Shown: one piece after another, positions 29,448 through 37,613 of the stretch
Numbering within the stretch: position 1 is the stretch's first letter
How the letters are laid out: every line of letters begins with the position of its first letter
Source: Mycolicibacterium helvum
GTDB lineage: Bacteria; Actinomycetota; Actinomycetes; Mycobacteriales; Mycobacteriaceae
NCBI RefSeq assembly: GCF_010731895.1
Contig: NZ_AP022596.1
Location: 1,116,001 to 1,180,000, forward strand
Direction: 5' to 3'
Length of the DNA stretch: 64,000 nt
The notes under the pieces: generated by a model
What the model saw: only the letters and a program-made list of their open reading frames with translations
What the model was told of the DNA's origin: nothing
Databases searched by the model: none
Program-made: the position numbers and the translations under genes

Positions 29448-29882
29448 ATGACCGATAGTCCCCAGCAGCTCCTCCAGTCCCGATACGGACGCCAAGGGCT
29501 ACCGCCGGCCACCCGGCGCCGGGTGGCGTTCGCGCTGGGTGTGCTGGTTCTGGCGGCTGGCGTCGTGCTGGCCCTGATCGCCTATCAGCGCTTCGAAGGC
29601 AACGACGTCGAAGGCACGATCGCCTCCTATCAGGTCGTCGACAATCAGACCGTCTCGGTGACGATCAGCGTGACCCGAAAGAACCCGTCCCAGCCGGTGC
29701 ACTGCATCGTGCGGGTGCGGTCCCACGACGGCGCCGAGACCGGCCGCCGGGAAATCCTGGTGCCGCCGTCCCAAGCCGCAACGGTGCAGGTCACGACCCT
29801 GGTGAAATCGTATAAACGGCCCTTCGTCGGCGACGTTTACGGCTGCGGAACCGACGTCCCGGGCTATTTGGTCGCGGCCTGA
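29448..29882 (+). CDS. DUF4307 single-TM protein (Rv1081c-like)
   Basis: A 144-residue protein with a cytoplasmic start, one transmembrane helix (about residues 27-45, VAFALGVLVLAAGVVLALIAY), and an extracytoplasmic immunoglobulin-like beta domain containing CIVRVRSHDGAETGRREI and ending YGCGTDVPGY; the two Cys could form a disulfide. This matches DUF4307, which is conserved in actinobacteria next to mca and greA. Function unknown. A strong hairpin lies 75 bp after the stop. Confidence 0.82.
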   Translation: MTDSPQQLLQSRYGRQGLPPATRRRVAFALGVLVLAAGVVLALIAYQRFEGNDVEGTIASYQVVDNQTVSVTISVTRKNPSQPVHCIVRVRSHDGAETGRREILVPPSQAATVQVTTLVKSYKRPFVGDVYGCGTDVPGYLVAA

Positions 29883-29956
29883 TCGACGTCGGCGGAACTA
29901 ACAGCGAACTGCGAATCTATGAAAACTGACTGTCCTCGCGGTGGTAGACTGGTCGG

Positions 29957-29985
29957 ATACACGGTTCCTGCTGGGAACCGTGTAT
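29957..29985 (+). terminator. 12-bp perfect hairpin between the DUF4307 gene and greA
   Basis: Arms 29957-29968 (ATACACGGTTCC) and 29974-29985 (GGAACCGTGTAT) are exact complements around a 5-base loop, followed by a weak T-containing stretch (tgctt). It lies 75 bp after the DUF4307 stop and about 130 bp before greA, so it could end the upstream transcript or be a structured part of the greA leader. A proper U-tract is lacking, as is common in mycobacteria. Confidence 0.6.
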
Positions 29986-30114
29986 TGCTTCATTAGCGCG
30001 TTTGCTCGCAGCTCTTCGATGGCAATACACGCGGAGTGATCCGCATTTTCCCGGCAGCAACAACAGACTGCAACGCCAAAATGCGCGGAACCAACGAACG
30101 AGGAGCGCGACCAA

Positions 30115-30609
30115 ATGACCGATACCCAGGTGACTTGGCTTACCCAAGAGTCGTATGACCGGCTCAAGACCGAGCTGGATCAGTTGATCGCCAATCGTCC
30201 GGTCATCGCCGCTGAGATCAACGACCGTCGCGAAGAGGGCGACCTGCGCGAGAACGGCGGCTACCACGCCGCACGCGAGGAGCAGGGCCAGCAGGAGGCC
30301 CGGATTCGCCAGCTGCAGGAGTTGCTGAACACCGCCAAGGTCGGCGAGGCGCCCAAGCAGTCCGGTGTCGCACTGCCCGGTTCGGTGGTCAAGGTCTACT
30401 ACGACGGCGACGAATCCGACACCGAGACCTTCCTGATCGCCACCCGCCAGGAGGGTATCGACCACGACAAGCTCGAGGTCTACTCGCCAAACTCCCCGCT
30501 GGGCGCAGCCCTGCTGAATGCCAAGGTCGGCGACACTCGCGAGTACAACGTGCCCAGCGGCAAGACCGTGAAGGTCACGCTAGCCAGCGCGGAGCCCTAC
30601 CACTCGTAA
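30115..30609 (+). CDS. greA: Transcription elongation factor GreA
   Basis: A 164-residue factor that enters the RNA polymerase secondary channel and stimulates cleavage of backtracked transcripts. The N-terminal coiled coil includes [23 protein letters not shown] and the acidic tip [19 protein letters not shown] (Asp/Glu needed for transcript cleavage). The C-terminal FKBP-like domain spans about residues 85-160. Length equals M. tuberculosis GreA (Rv1080c). GAGGAG precedes the ATG. It is followed after 13 bp by the GPP34 gene on the same strand. Confidence 0.96.
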   Translation: MTDTQVTWLTQESYDRLKTELDQLIANRPVIAAEINDRREEGDLRENGGYHAAREEQGQQEARIRQLQELLNTAKVGEAPKQSGVALPGSVVKVYYDGDESDTETFLIATRQEGIDHDKLEVYSPNSPLGAALLNAKVGDTREYNVPSGKTVKVTLASAEPYHS

Positions 30610-30622
30610 GTCTTTTACGCGC

Positions 30623-31282
30623 ATGGCGCGCATCGCCGAAGACCTTCTTCTGCTGCTTCTCGACAATGCCGCGGCCCAACCCGGCGTGGAGCCCGCAGTT
30701 CTGCAACGGCTGTTGGCCGGTGCAGTATTGCTGGACCTGGCCTACGACTGCCGGATCCGGCCCGCCCTCCCGGATGAACCGGTGCCGGCCGACCGGCTGA
30801 TCGTCTTGATGGGACCGCCGCCGCTGGATCCCGTTGTGCGCCCGGCATTGGCACTACTACAGGAGGCGCCGATCACGGCGAGCGCCGCGATCGGAAAGCT
30901 GCGCAAGCACACCGAGGACCAGGTGCTCAACCAGTTGTTGCGCACCGGACAACTTCATCAGATTGCGCTGTCGGAGAACCGCTTTCGTCGTAATTCCTAC
31001 GCCTGGCCACTGGCCAGCCGGGCGCGGGTGGATCAGGCGCGTTCGGCGCTCTTGGCGGCGTTGTTCGATGGACATCGCCCCGACCCGGTAACGGCGGCCA
31101 TCGTCTCGCTATTGCATGTCGTACACGGACTCGGCGCAGTGTTGAGCCTCAACGACCGCGGCTGGCAGTGGGTCGGCGATCGGGCCGGCGAAATCGCAAG
31201 CGGCACATGGGTTGACGACCAGAAGATCGCCGATGTCAACCTCGCGGTGACCACCGCGGCGGTGCGGGCCGCGTTAGTTTAG
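30623..31282 (+). CDS. GPP34 / GOLPH3-domain protein
   Basis: A 219-residue soluble helical protein whose pattern (AEDLLLLLLDN near the start, LLAGAVLLDLA, and the repeated helical hairpins ending in WVDDQKIADVNLAVTTAAVRAALV) fits the GPP34 family. Its eukaryotic members (GOLPH3/Vps74) bind phosphatidylinositol 4-phosphate and glycosyltransferases. Actinobacterial members are common but their role is not established. It sits 13 bp after greA and overlaps the convergent metB 3' end by 9 bp. Assignment rests on overall resemblance, not on a single diagnostic motif. Confidence 0.72.
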   Translation: MARIAEDLLLLLLDNAAAQPGVEPAVLQRLLAGAVLLDLAYDCRIRPALPDEPVPADRLIVLMGPPPLDPVVRPALALLQEAPITASAAIGKLRKHTEDQVLNQLLRTGQLHQIALSENRFRRNSYAWPLASRARVDQARSALLAALFDGHRPDPVTAAIVSLLHVVHGLGAVLSLNDRGWQWVGDRAGEIASGTWVDDQKIADVNLAVTTAAVRAALV

Positions 31283-32446
31283 GGCTTGCTCGAGATCGCC
31301 CAGCAGATCCGCCGGATCCTCGATACCCACCGAGAGTCGGACCAGGTCGTCGGGCACTTCGAGCTGTGATCCGGCTGTCGATGCATGTGTCATCGCACCG
31401 GGGTGCTCGATCAGCGACTCAACCCCACCAAGCGATTCTGCGAGAATGAAAACCTCTGTGCGCGAGCACAACCGACGCGCGGCATCGGCGCCGCCGCGCA
31501 TGCGCACCGACACCATCCCACCGAATCCGCTCATCTGGCGGGCGGCGACCGCGTGGCCGGGATGATCGGGCAGGCCGGGATAGAGCACCTTGCTTACGGC
31601 AGCATGGCCGGCCAGCAGCTCGGCAACCTTCGCGGCATTGGAGCTGTGCCGCTGCATGCGCAGCTCGAGCGTCTTGAGACCGCGCATCGTCAGGTACGCA
31701 TCGAATGGGCCGGGCACCGCACCGGCGCCGTTCTGCAGGAAGGCGAACTTGGTGTCGAGTTCCTCGTCGTTGGTCACCAACGCGCCACCGACGACATCGG
31801 AGTGCCCACCGATGTACTTCGTCGTGGAGTGCAGCACGATGTCGGCGCCCAGATTCAGCGGTTGCTGCAACGCCGGAGAGGCAAACGTGTTGTCCACCAA
31901 CACCTTCTGACCGGAGACGGCAGCGATCTCGGCGATCCCGGAGACGTCGGCGATCGACAGCAGCGGGTTGGTTGGCGTCTCCACCCAGATCAGCCGGGTA
32001 TTGGCGGTGATCGCTGCGCGCACCGCGTCGAGATCGGACAACGCCACCGGGGTGTGTTGCACGCCCCACTGGGTGAACACCTTGTCGATGAGCCGGAAGG
32101 TGCCGCCGTAGGCGTCGTCAGGGATGACGACGTGATCGCCGGGACGCAGCACGGCGCGCAACGCGCAATCAGTGGCGGCCATTCCGGAGCTGAACGCCCG
32201 CCCGAATGTGCCATCCTCGACCGCAGCCAGCACCGCTTCCAGCGCTGCCCGCGTTGGGTTGCCGGTGCGGGCGTACTCGAACCCGCCGCGCAGGCCACCG
32301 ACTCCGTCCTGGGCGAACGTGCTACTCGCGTAAATCGGGGCGTTGACGGCCCCGGTCGCCGGGTCGGGCCGGTATCCGGCGTGGATGGCCCTGGTCGCGA
32401 ATCCCTGCGCCCGGTGCCGGTCGGCGGCACTACGTTGCTCACTCAT
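31274..32446 (-). CDS. metB: Cystathionine gamma-synthase
   Basis: A 390-residue PLP enzyme of the Cys/Met metabolism family. The Schiff-base Lys210 lies in LHSTTKYIGGHSDVVGG, with YARTGNPTR and FSSGMAA near the phosphate-binding part and VDNTFASP containing the PLP Asp. The protein ends in the usual RLSVGIEDPADLLGDLEQAL. Length and position fit M. tuberculosis metB (Rv1079, 388 residues). It would form cystathionine from an O-acyl-homoserine and cysteine. Sequence alone does not exclude cystathionine gamma-lyase activity. Together with cbs 1.5 kb upstream it forms the transsulfuration link. Confidence 0.92.
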   Translation of the reverse strand: MSEQRSAADRHRAQGFATRAIHAGYRPDPATGAVNAPIYASSTFAQDGVGGLRGGFEYARTGNPTRAALEAVLAAVEDGTFGRAFSSGMAATDCALRAVLRPGDHVVIPDDAYGGTFRLIDKVFTQWGVQHTPVALSDLDAVRAAITANTRLIWVETPTNPLLSIADVSGIAEIAAVSGQKVLVDNTFASPALQQPLNLGADIVLHSTTKYIGGHSDVVGGALVTNDEELDTKFAFLQNGAGAVPGPFDAYLTMRGLKTLELRMQRHSSNAAKVAELLAGHAAVSKVLYPGLPDHPGHAVAARQMSGFGGMVSVRMRGGADAARRLCSRTEVFILAESLGGVESLIEHPGAMTHASTAGSQLEVPDDLVRLSVGIEDPADLLGDLEQALN

Positions 32447-32473
32447 CGAGAGCGAGCCTATCGGCTCAAACCG

Positions 32474-33061
32474 TCAGAGCGGCACGCAGATCGTCGACAT
32501 GATTTTATCGGCGATCGTCTGCCGCTTGGCGTCCCACAGGGGGAACAGGTATCCGATGTAGCAGATGATCCCGTCCACGAAGTGGGCGATCTGGCGCACG
32601 ATGGACAGCCCAAATCCGATCGGCTGACCAGTTCTCTCGCTGATCACCTTGAACTTGAGCACCGACTTGCCGATGGTCGATCCGGTCTTGCCCTGGCGGT
32701 AGAGGTTCCACAGCCCGAACACGACCCCGGCGAGGATAAAGACGAAGAGCAGGATCATTCCCAGCCCCGACGGCTGCGAGGTGCAGGACACCCCGTAGTT
32801 GTTATCGAGAGTGCTCGACGTGCAGTTGTTCTCACCGGTGGCGAACGCCAAGCCTTCGCCGATACCGACCAGGATGCCGGGCGGGATGGCGTCGATGACC
32901 CAGGCGCCGACCCGCTTGATCCACGGCGTGTAAGCCTCCTTGGACAGCACGCCGACACCAGGCGGAGGTGGCGGCGGGTAATTGCCGGGCGGGGGTGGCG
33001 GATAGTTGCCCGGCGGAGGCGGTGGGTAGCTACCAGGTGGCGGCTGCGGTGGCTGCGTCAT
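32474..33061 (-). CDS. RDD-domain membrane protein with proline-rich N-terminus, second copy
   Basis: A 195-residue protein: an N-terminus of Pro/Gly/Tyr repeats (GNYPPPPP units), then an RDD domain with the RVGAWVIDAIPPGI opening, a central helix, and the conserved KTGSTIGKSVLKFKVI. It shares KSVLKFKV/KSIMKFKV, ERTGQPIGF and a C-terminal MSTIC ending with the adjacent upstream gene, so the two are tandem paralogs. A pair of Cys lies in the extracytoplasmic loop (NNCTSSTLDNNYGVSC). The function of RDD proteins is mostly unknown, with some linked to ion transport. Confidence 0.82.
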   Translation of the reverse strand: MTQPPQPPPGSYPPPPPGNYPPPPPGNYPPPPPPGVGVLSKEAYTPWIKRVGAWVIDAIPPGILVGIGEGLAFATGENNCTSSTLDNNYGVSCTSQPSGLGMILLFVFILAGVVFGLWNLYRQGKTGSTIGKSVLKFKVISERTGQPIGFGLSIVRQIAHFVDGIICYIGYLFPLWDAKRQTIADKIMSTICVPL

Positions 33062-33074
33062 TGATGTCCTTGCG

Positions 33075-33776
33075 TTAGCGCGGGAGGCAGATAGTCGACA
33101 TGATCTTGTCGACCAGCGACTGCCGCTTGCTGTCCCACAGCGGGAACAGGACGGCAACGAGCCAGACGATGCCCAGGCACACGTAGGAGGCCACGGCGTA
33201 CACCACCTCGCGGACCAGGGACAACCAGAAGCCGATTGGCTGCCCGGTCTTTTCGCTGACCACCTTGAACTTCATGATCGATTTGCCGATGCTCGAACCC
33301 GTCGTGCCCTGGCGATAACCCAAGTTCCAGATCACGAACGCGAGTGCGGCCAGACCCGCGACGAAGAGCGCCACCTGACCACCTGTTGACGGCTCCGCCG
33401 CACAGGTCGAGTCGACGGTGTACTCGCTCGATTCGGTCAAGCACGCGGTGTCCTGGGTGGCGAACCATACGCCCCAGCCGATGCCCCAGATGACATAGGC
33501 CGGGACGTAGTCGATAAGCCACGCCACGACGCGGGTGAACCACGACGTGTATGCGCTCTGCGGCAGTTGCGGAACCGCTTGACCCGGGGGTGGTGGTGCG
33601 TATCCCGCGCCGGGAGGCGGCGGCGCATAGCCACCCTGCGGCGGCGGTGGCGGCGGATAGCTCCCGGGCGGGGGCGGTGGTGAATAGCCACCGCCGGATG
33701 GCGGGGGGAAGCCTCCGGTCGGCGGGGGCTGCGGGGGGTAGTTCCCCGGCGGAGGACCCGGCGGTTGTTCAGTCAT
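33075..33776 (-). CDS. pra: Proline-rich RDD-domain antigen homolog (Pra)
   Basis: A 233-residue protein with about 85 residues of Pro/Gly/Tyr repeats, followed by an RDD domain with three hydrophobic segments and a Cys-containing extracytoplasmic loop. It corresponds in place and layout to the proline-rich antigen gene pra (Rv1078, about 240 residues) between metB and cbs. The proline-rich part is expected to be exposed or to mediate protein contacts. The ATG at 33776 follows a 150-bp non-coding stretch that should hold the promoter. The paralog starts 13 bp downstream. Confidence 0.85.
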   Translation of the reverse strand: MTEQPPGPPPGNYPPQPPPTGGFPPPSGGGYSPPPPPGSYPPPPPPQGGYAPPPPGAGYAPPPPGQAVPQLPQSAYTSWFTRVVAWLIDYVPAYVIWGIGWGVWFATQDTACLTESSEYTVDSTCAAEPSTGGQVALFVAGLAALAFVIWNLGYRQGTTGSSIGKSIMKFKVVSEKTGQPIGFWLSLVREVVYAVASYVCLGIVWLVAVLFPLWDSKRQSLVDKIMSTICLPR

Positions 33777-33901
33777 GGCACGCCTTCCACTGCTTCAGTG
33801 ATCACCTGAGGTGAAGCGGCATAAATGTACCTGAGAAGTACCTGCACATCGCGCTAAAGCAGAATCTTCATCCGCCCGATATCTGCGGGCGTTAACCAAC
33901 A

Positions 33902-33913
33902 GCAAATATTTGC
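33902..33913. promoter_or_regulatory. AT-rich 12-bp palindrome between cbs and pra
   Basis: GCAAATATTTGC is a perfect palindrome in an AT-rich patch 14 bp downstream of the cbs stop and about 125 bp upstream of the pra start, within an otherwise GC-rich region. It could be an operator for pra or part of a weak cbs terminator; nothing else in the sequence decides between these. Confidence 0.35.
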
Positions 33914-33926
33914 TTGGGTAACAATT

Positions 33927-35321
33927 TCAGCGGCGACGGGGCGCGTCGGACAGGAAGCCGAGGAGGTCGTGGCGGGTGATCACGCCGACGGGTTTGCCGT
34001 CTTCGACAACCATCAGCGCATCCCATTCCCGCAGTGACTTCGCCGCCGAACTGACCAGCTCCCCCGCCCCGATCAACGGCAGTGGCTGGCCCATGTGCAA
34101 CGCCACCGCGTCGGCGAGCTTGGCCCGGCCCTCGAACACCGCGGACAGCAGTTCCCGCTCCGAGACGCTGCCGGCCACCTCGCCCGCCATCACCGGAGGT
34201 TCAGCGCCGACGACCGGCATCTGGGAGACGCCGTATTCGCGCAGGATGCCGATGGCGTCGCGCACGGTCTCCTGCGGGTGGGTGTGCACCAAGTCGGGCA
34301 GTGCACCAGACTTGCCCCGCAGCACGTCACCGACCGTCGGCTCGGCCACCGAACCGTCCAGGCGGGACCGCAGGAAGCCGTAGGACGACATCCACCCGTC
34401 GTTGAAGATCTTCGACAGATAACCGCGCCCGCCGTCTGGCAACAGGACCACCACCAGCGAATCCGGCCCAGCCTCCTGCGCCACCTTGAGCGCGGCAACC
34501 ACGGCCATTCCGCACGAACCGCCGACCAGCAGGGCTTCCTCACGGGCCAGCCGGCGGGTCATCTCGAAGGAGTCGGCATCGGAGACCGCGATGATCTCGT
34601 CGGGCACGGACGGGTCGTAGGCGGCCGGCCAGAAGTCTTCGCCGACACCCTCGACCAGGTATGGCCGGCCGGTCCCGCCGGAGTACACCGAGCCTTCGGG
34701 GTCGGCGCCGATCACCTTCACCGCGCCGCCGGACACCTCCTTGAGGTAGCGCCCCGCGCCGGTGATCGTGCCGCCGGTGCCCACCCCCGCGACGAAGTGG
34801 GTGACCTTGCCGTCGGTGTCGGCCCAGATCTCCGGGCCGGTCGTCTCGTAGTGGCTGGCCGGTCCGTTCGGATTGGAGTACTGATCAGGCTTCCAGGCGC
34901 CCTCGATCTCGCTGACCAGCCGGTTGGAGACGCTGTAGTAGCTGTCCGGGTGATCGGGTGGCACGGCTGTCGGGCAGACGACGACCTCGGCGCCGTAGGC
35001 GCGCAGCACGTTCTGCTTGTCCTCGCTGACCTTGTCCGGGCAGACGAAGATGCACTTGTAGCCGCGGCGCTGCGCCACCAGGGCCAGCCCCACGCCGGTG
35101 TTGCCTGAGGTCGGTTCGACGATCGTGCCGCCGGGCTTCAATTCGCCGCTGGCTTCGGCCGCGTCGATCATCCTGGCGGCGATGCGGTCCTTGGCGCTAC
35201 CGCCGGGACTGACGTACTCGACCTTGGCGGCGACCAACCCTGAGCCCTCCGGAACGACGGAGTTCAGTTGGACCAGTGGGGTGTTCCCGATCAGCTCGCT
35301 GATGTGGGACGCGATGCGCAT
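33927..35321 (-). CDS. cbs: Cystathionine beta-synthase
   Basis: A 464-residue PLP enzyme of the same length as M. tuberculosis Cbs (Rv1077). The N-terminal cysteine-synthase-like fold has Lys44 in PGGSAKDRIA, TSGNTGVGLA, and the phosphate-binding GVGTGGTITGAGRYLKE. The C-terminal third carries two CBS motifs (for example ETVRDAIGILREYGVSQMPVV and AKSLREWDALMVVEDGKPVG). It condenses serine and homocysteine to cystathionine for reverse transsulfuration. The CBS pair probably senses an adenosyl ligand. It is upstream of pra and metB on the same strand. Confidence 0.95.
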   Translation of the reverse strand: MRIASHISELIGNTPLVQLNSVVPEGSGLVAAKVEYVSPGGSAKDRIAARMIDAAEASGELKPGGTIVEPTSGNTGVGLALVAQRRGYKCIFVCPDKVSEDKQNVLRAYGAEVVVCPTAVPPDHPDSYYSVSNRLVSEIEGAWKPDQYSNPNGPASHYETTGPEIWADTDGKVTHFVAGVGTGGTITGAGRYLKEVSGGAVKVIGADPEGSVYSGGTGRPYLVEGVGEDFWPAAYDPSVPDEIIAVSDADSFEMTRRLAREEALLVGGSCGMAVVAALKVAQEAGPDSLVVVLLPDGGRGYLSKIFNDGWMSSYGFLRSRLDGSVAEPTVGDVLRGKSGALPDLVHTHPQETVRDAIGILREYGVSQMPVVGAEPPVMAGEVAGSVSERELLSAVFEGRAKLADAVALHMGQPLPLIGAGELVSSAAKSLREWDALMVVEDGKPVGVITRHDLLGFLSDAPRRR

Positions 35322-35354
35322 GCCTACATCGTGTCAGGCCATCGGCAGGGGTGT

Positions 35355-36419
35355 TCAGCCGGTCGCTTCGCGGATGTACTCGCCGATCTGTCGCAGCGAG
35401 CGCTTGGCTTCCGGAATCAGCGGAGCGGCGAGCTGAAAGTCGTGGATCTGTCCGGGCCACACTCGCACCTCGGTGGGTACGCCGGAGGCGGCCAGCCGGC
35501 GCGCCGCCAGCCGTGCGTCATGCAGCAGGACCTCCGAACCCGACACATGGATCAGCGTGCGCGGAAGTCCCGGCTCGATGTGGTCGAGCGGTTCGTAGAC
35601 GCCTTCGGGTTCGCCGTCCACGATGTTCTTGGCGGCCGCCTTGGCGACCAGCGCGACGAGGGCGTCGAAAGCCTTGGGCGGGAACATCGCATCGGTGTGG
35701 GCGTTCGGGTGGTTGAGCTTTTGCTCGTGGTCGAGCTGCAATAGCGGCGAGATGGCCACCAATGCGGCGGGCTCCTCGCCGAGGGCCTGCAGCCGCTGCG
35801 CCAGCGTCAGCGCCAGATAGCCGCCCGCGGAATCCCCGGCCAGCACGATCTGGTCGGGCTCGTAGCCGCGCATCCGCAGCCACTGATAAGCGTCGTAGCA
35901 GTCGTCGACGGCATTGCCGATCGAGTGCTTCGGAATCAGCCGGTAGTCGACGACCAGCACCGGGGAGTCGGCGAACTTCGACAGCGCCACCGAAATCCGG
36001 CTGTGGGAGTTCACCCCGCAAGTCAGAAACGCACCGCCATGCATGTAGAGCACAACGCGGCGGTGACCGTCGGCCGGCAGCACGCCAGGGGCGCGAACCA
36101 GTTGCGCGGAGGCGTTGGGCAATCCAATCGTGGCGCGCACAGTGCCGGGGGTGGGCAGCAACGCCCGGGCGACGAAGTCCACCAGGCCAAATGGCCATGG
36201 CCAGTGGGGGACGTGGCTGAGAACGGACAACGTGGGCCACATGGTGACGCGGGTGCCCATGGAGACCAGCCGCGCCGCGACGCTGGGGCCACTCTCGACA
36301 ACTTCGACCGGCGCGCCGTCGCTGACCGGATAGCGGCGCGGGCTTGGCCCATCCGCAAGCCCGCTGCCAGCATTGACACGATGTCGGGCCGAGGCCCGGA
36401 CCTTACTGGGTGCGGTCAT
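35355..36419 (-). CDS. Esterase/lipase of the hormone-sensitive lipase family (LipU-like)
   Basis: A 354-residue alpha/beta hydrolase. The oxyanion-hole motif HGGA is at 127-130, the nucleophile elbow GDSAGG has Ser197, and later Asp and His candidates lie in HVSGSEVLLHDARL and WPGQIHDFQL. This is the HSL (family IV) arrangement. The place, between cbs and a GDSL gene, is that of M. tuberculosis lipU (Rv1076, about 297 residues). This version is longer at the N-terminus, with about 60 extra residues that have no clear signal peptide. A start further inside cannot be excluded. Probably hydrolyses short or medium acyl esters. Confidence 0.87.
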   Translation of the reverse strand: MTAPSKVRASARHRVNAGSGLADGPSPRRYPVSDGAPVEVVESGPSVAARLVSMGTRVTMWPTLSVLSHVPHWPWPFGLVDFVARALLPTPGTVRATIGLPNASAQLVRAPGVLPADGHRRVVLYMHGGAFLTCGVNSHSRISVALSKFADSPVLVVDYRLIPKHSIGNAVDDCYDAYQWLRMRGYEPDQIVLAGDSAGGYLALTLAQRLQALGEEPAALVAISPLLQLDHEQKLNHPNAHTDAMFPPKAFDALVALVAKAAAKNIVDGEPEGVYEPLDHIEPGLPRTLIHVSGSEVLLHDARLAARRLAASGVPTEVRVWPGQIHDFQLAAPLIPEAKRSLRQIGEYIREATG

Positions 36420-36603
36420 CGCAACACTCCCTACGCCAATGTAGATACGTGTCCCGGGCGGTCACGCGAAGCCCGGTGACTTAGCTTGCCACGCGTATTA
36501 CCTACAACAACTAACGATTTGATTTCTTACCGGATCTGATACCTCTCCGTAATCGCGGGGCCACCGTCGGAGGAGGATTCAAGCCCGAGCAGCACCTAAA
36601 CTG

Positions 36604-37575
36604 ATGGACGTGGGCATACGCGCTCCGCGAAGGTCGACAACGGCGCTGGCAGCGGCGGGAGTTCTGGCTTCCACCGGTACCGCCGTGCTGGGTGCTCGCA
36701 GTTTGCTCAGTGGTCAAGCGGATCAAGTTCGCAGCGTCATCCCCAAATCCTTTGCCGTGCCACCTCGCGCCGACGGTGTCTACGCACCCGGCGGCGGGCC
36801 GGTCCAGCGCTGGGAGCGCGGCGTGCCCTTCGACCTTCATCTGATGGTGTTCGGGGATTCGACCGCCACCGGATACGGCTGCCGCACCGCCGACGAGGTG
36901 CCCGGCGTGCTTCTCGCCCGAGGGCTGGCCGAAGAGTCCGGCAAGTTGATCCGGCTGTCGACCAAGGCGATCGTCGGCGCGACGTCGAAAGGCCTGTCCG
37001 GTCAGGTCGACGCCATGTTCGTGGCGGGCCCGCCGCCGGACGCGGCGGTGATCATGATCGGCGCCAACGACATCACCGCGCTCAACGGACTGAGCGCATC
37101 GGCGCGTCGACTCGGCGCGGCCGTCCAGCGGCTGCGCTCCTCGGGTGCCGTGGTGGTCGTCGGCACGTGCCCCGATTTCGGGGTCATCAAGGAGATCCCG
37201 CAGCCGCTGCGGTGGGCGACCCGATCACGCGGCCTGCGCTTGGCCCGCGCCCAGGCCGCCGCGGTGCGCACCGCCGGTGGACTCCCGGTGCCACTGGCCG
37301 ACCTACTGTCGCCGAACTTCCTGCAGGCACCTGAGGTGATGTTCTCCGAGGACCGCTACCACCCGTCGGCGGCGGGATATGCGTTGGCCGCCAACCAGTT
37401 ATTGCCTGCGCTGTGCCATGCCCTCGGGGAGTGGACGGGGGAAACGGTTCCCGATCTACCGTGGGCCACCCGTTCGGAGGTTCGGGCGCTGACCGACCGG
37501 CTTGGCCCCTTGGTGAAGCTGTTGCGCCGCCGCACGACCGGGGTCCCCGCACCGATCGTGGTGCCCGCGAGCTAG
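36604..37575 (+). CDS. SGNH/GDSL hydrolase (Rv1075c-like)
   Basis: A 323-residue exported or membrane-anchored esterase. Residues 12-32 form a hydrophobic, Ala-rich segment. Block I VFGDSTATGYGC has the catalytic Ser86, block III is IGANDIT, and block V DRYHPSAAGY supplies Asp and His. M. tuberculosis Rv1075c is a known GDSL esterase at this position. The ATG at 36604 follows a 184-bp divergent promoter region shared with the LipU-like gene. fadA3 starts 38 bp downstream. Confidence 0.88.
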   Translation: MDVGIRAPRRSTTALAAAGVLASTGTAVLGARSLLSGQADQVRSVIPKSFAVPPRADGVYAPGGGPVQRWERGVPFDLHLMVFGDSTATGYGCRTADEVPGVLLARGLAEESGKLIRLSTKAIVGATSKGLSGQVDAMFVAGPPPDAAVIMIGANDITALNGLSASARRLGAAVQRLRSSGAVVVVGTCPDFGVIKEIPQPLRWATRSRGLRLARAQAAAVRTAGGLPVPLADLLSPNFLQAPEVMFSEDRYHPSAAGYALAANQLLPALCHALGEWTGETVPDLPWATRSEVRALTDRLGPLVKLLRRRTTGVPAPIVVPAS

Positions 37576-37613
37576 GTTCGTGTGCAGTCGTCGCCGCACA
37601 CCAAGGAGCCGCC

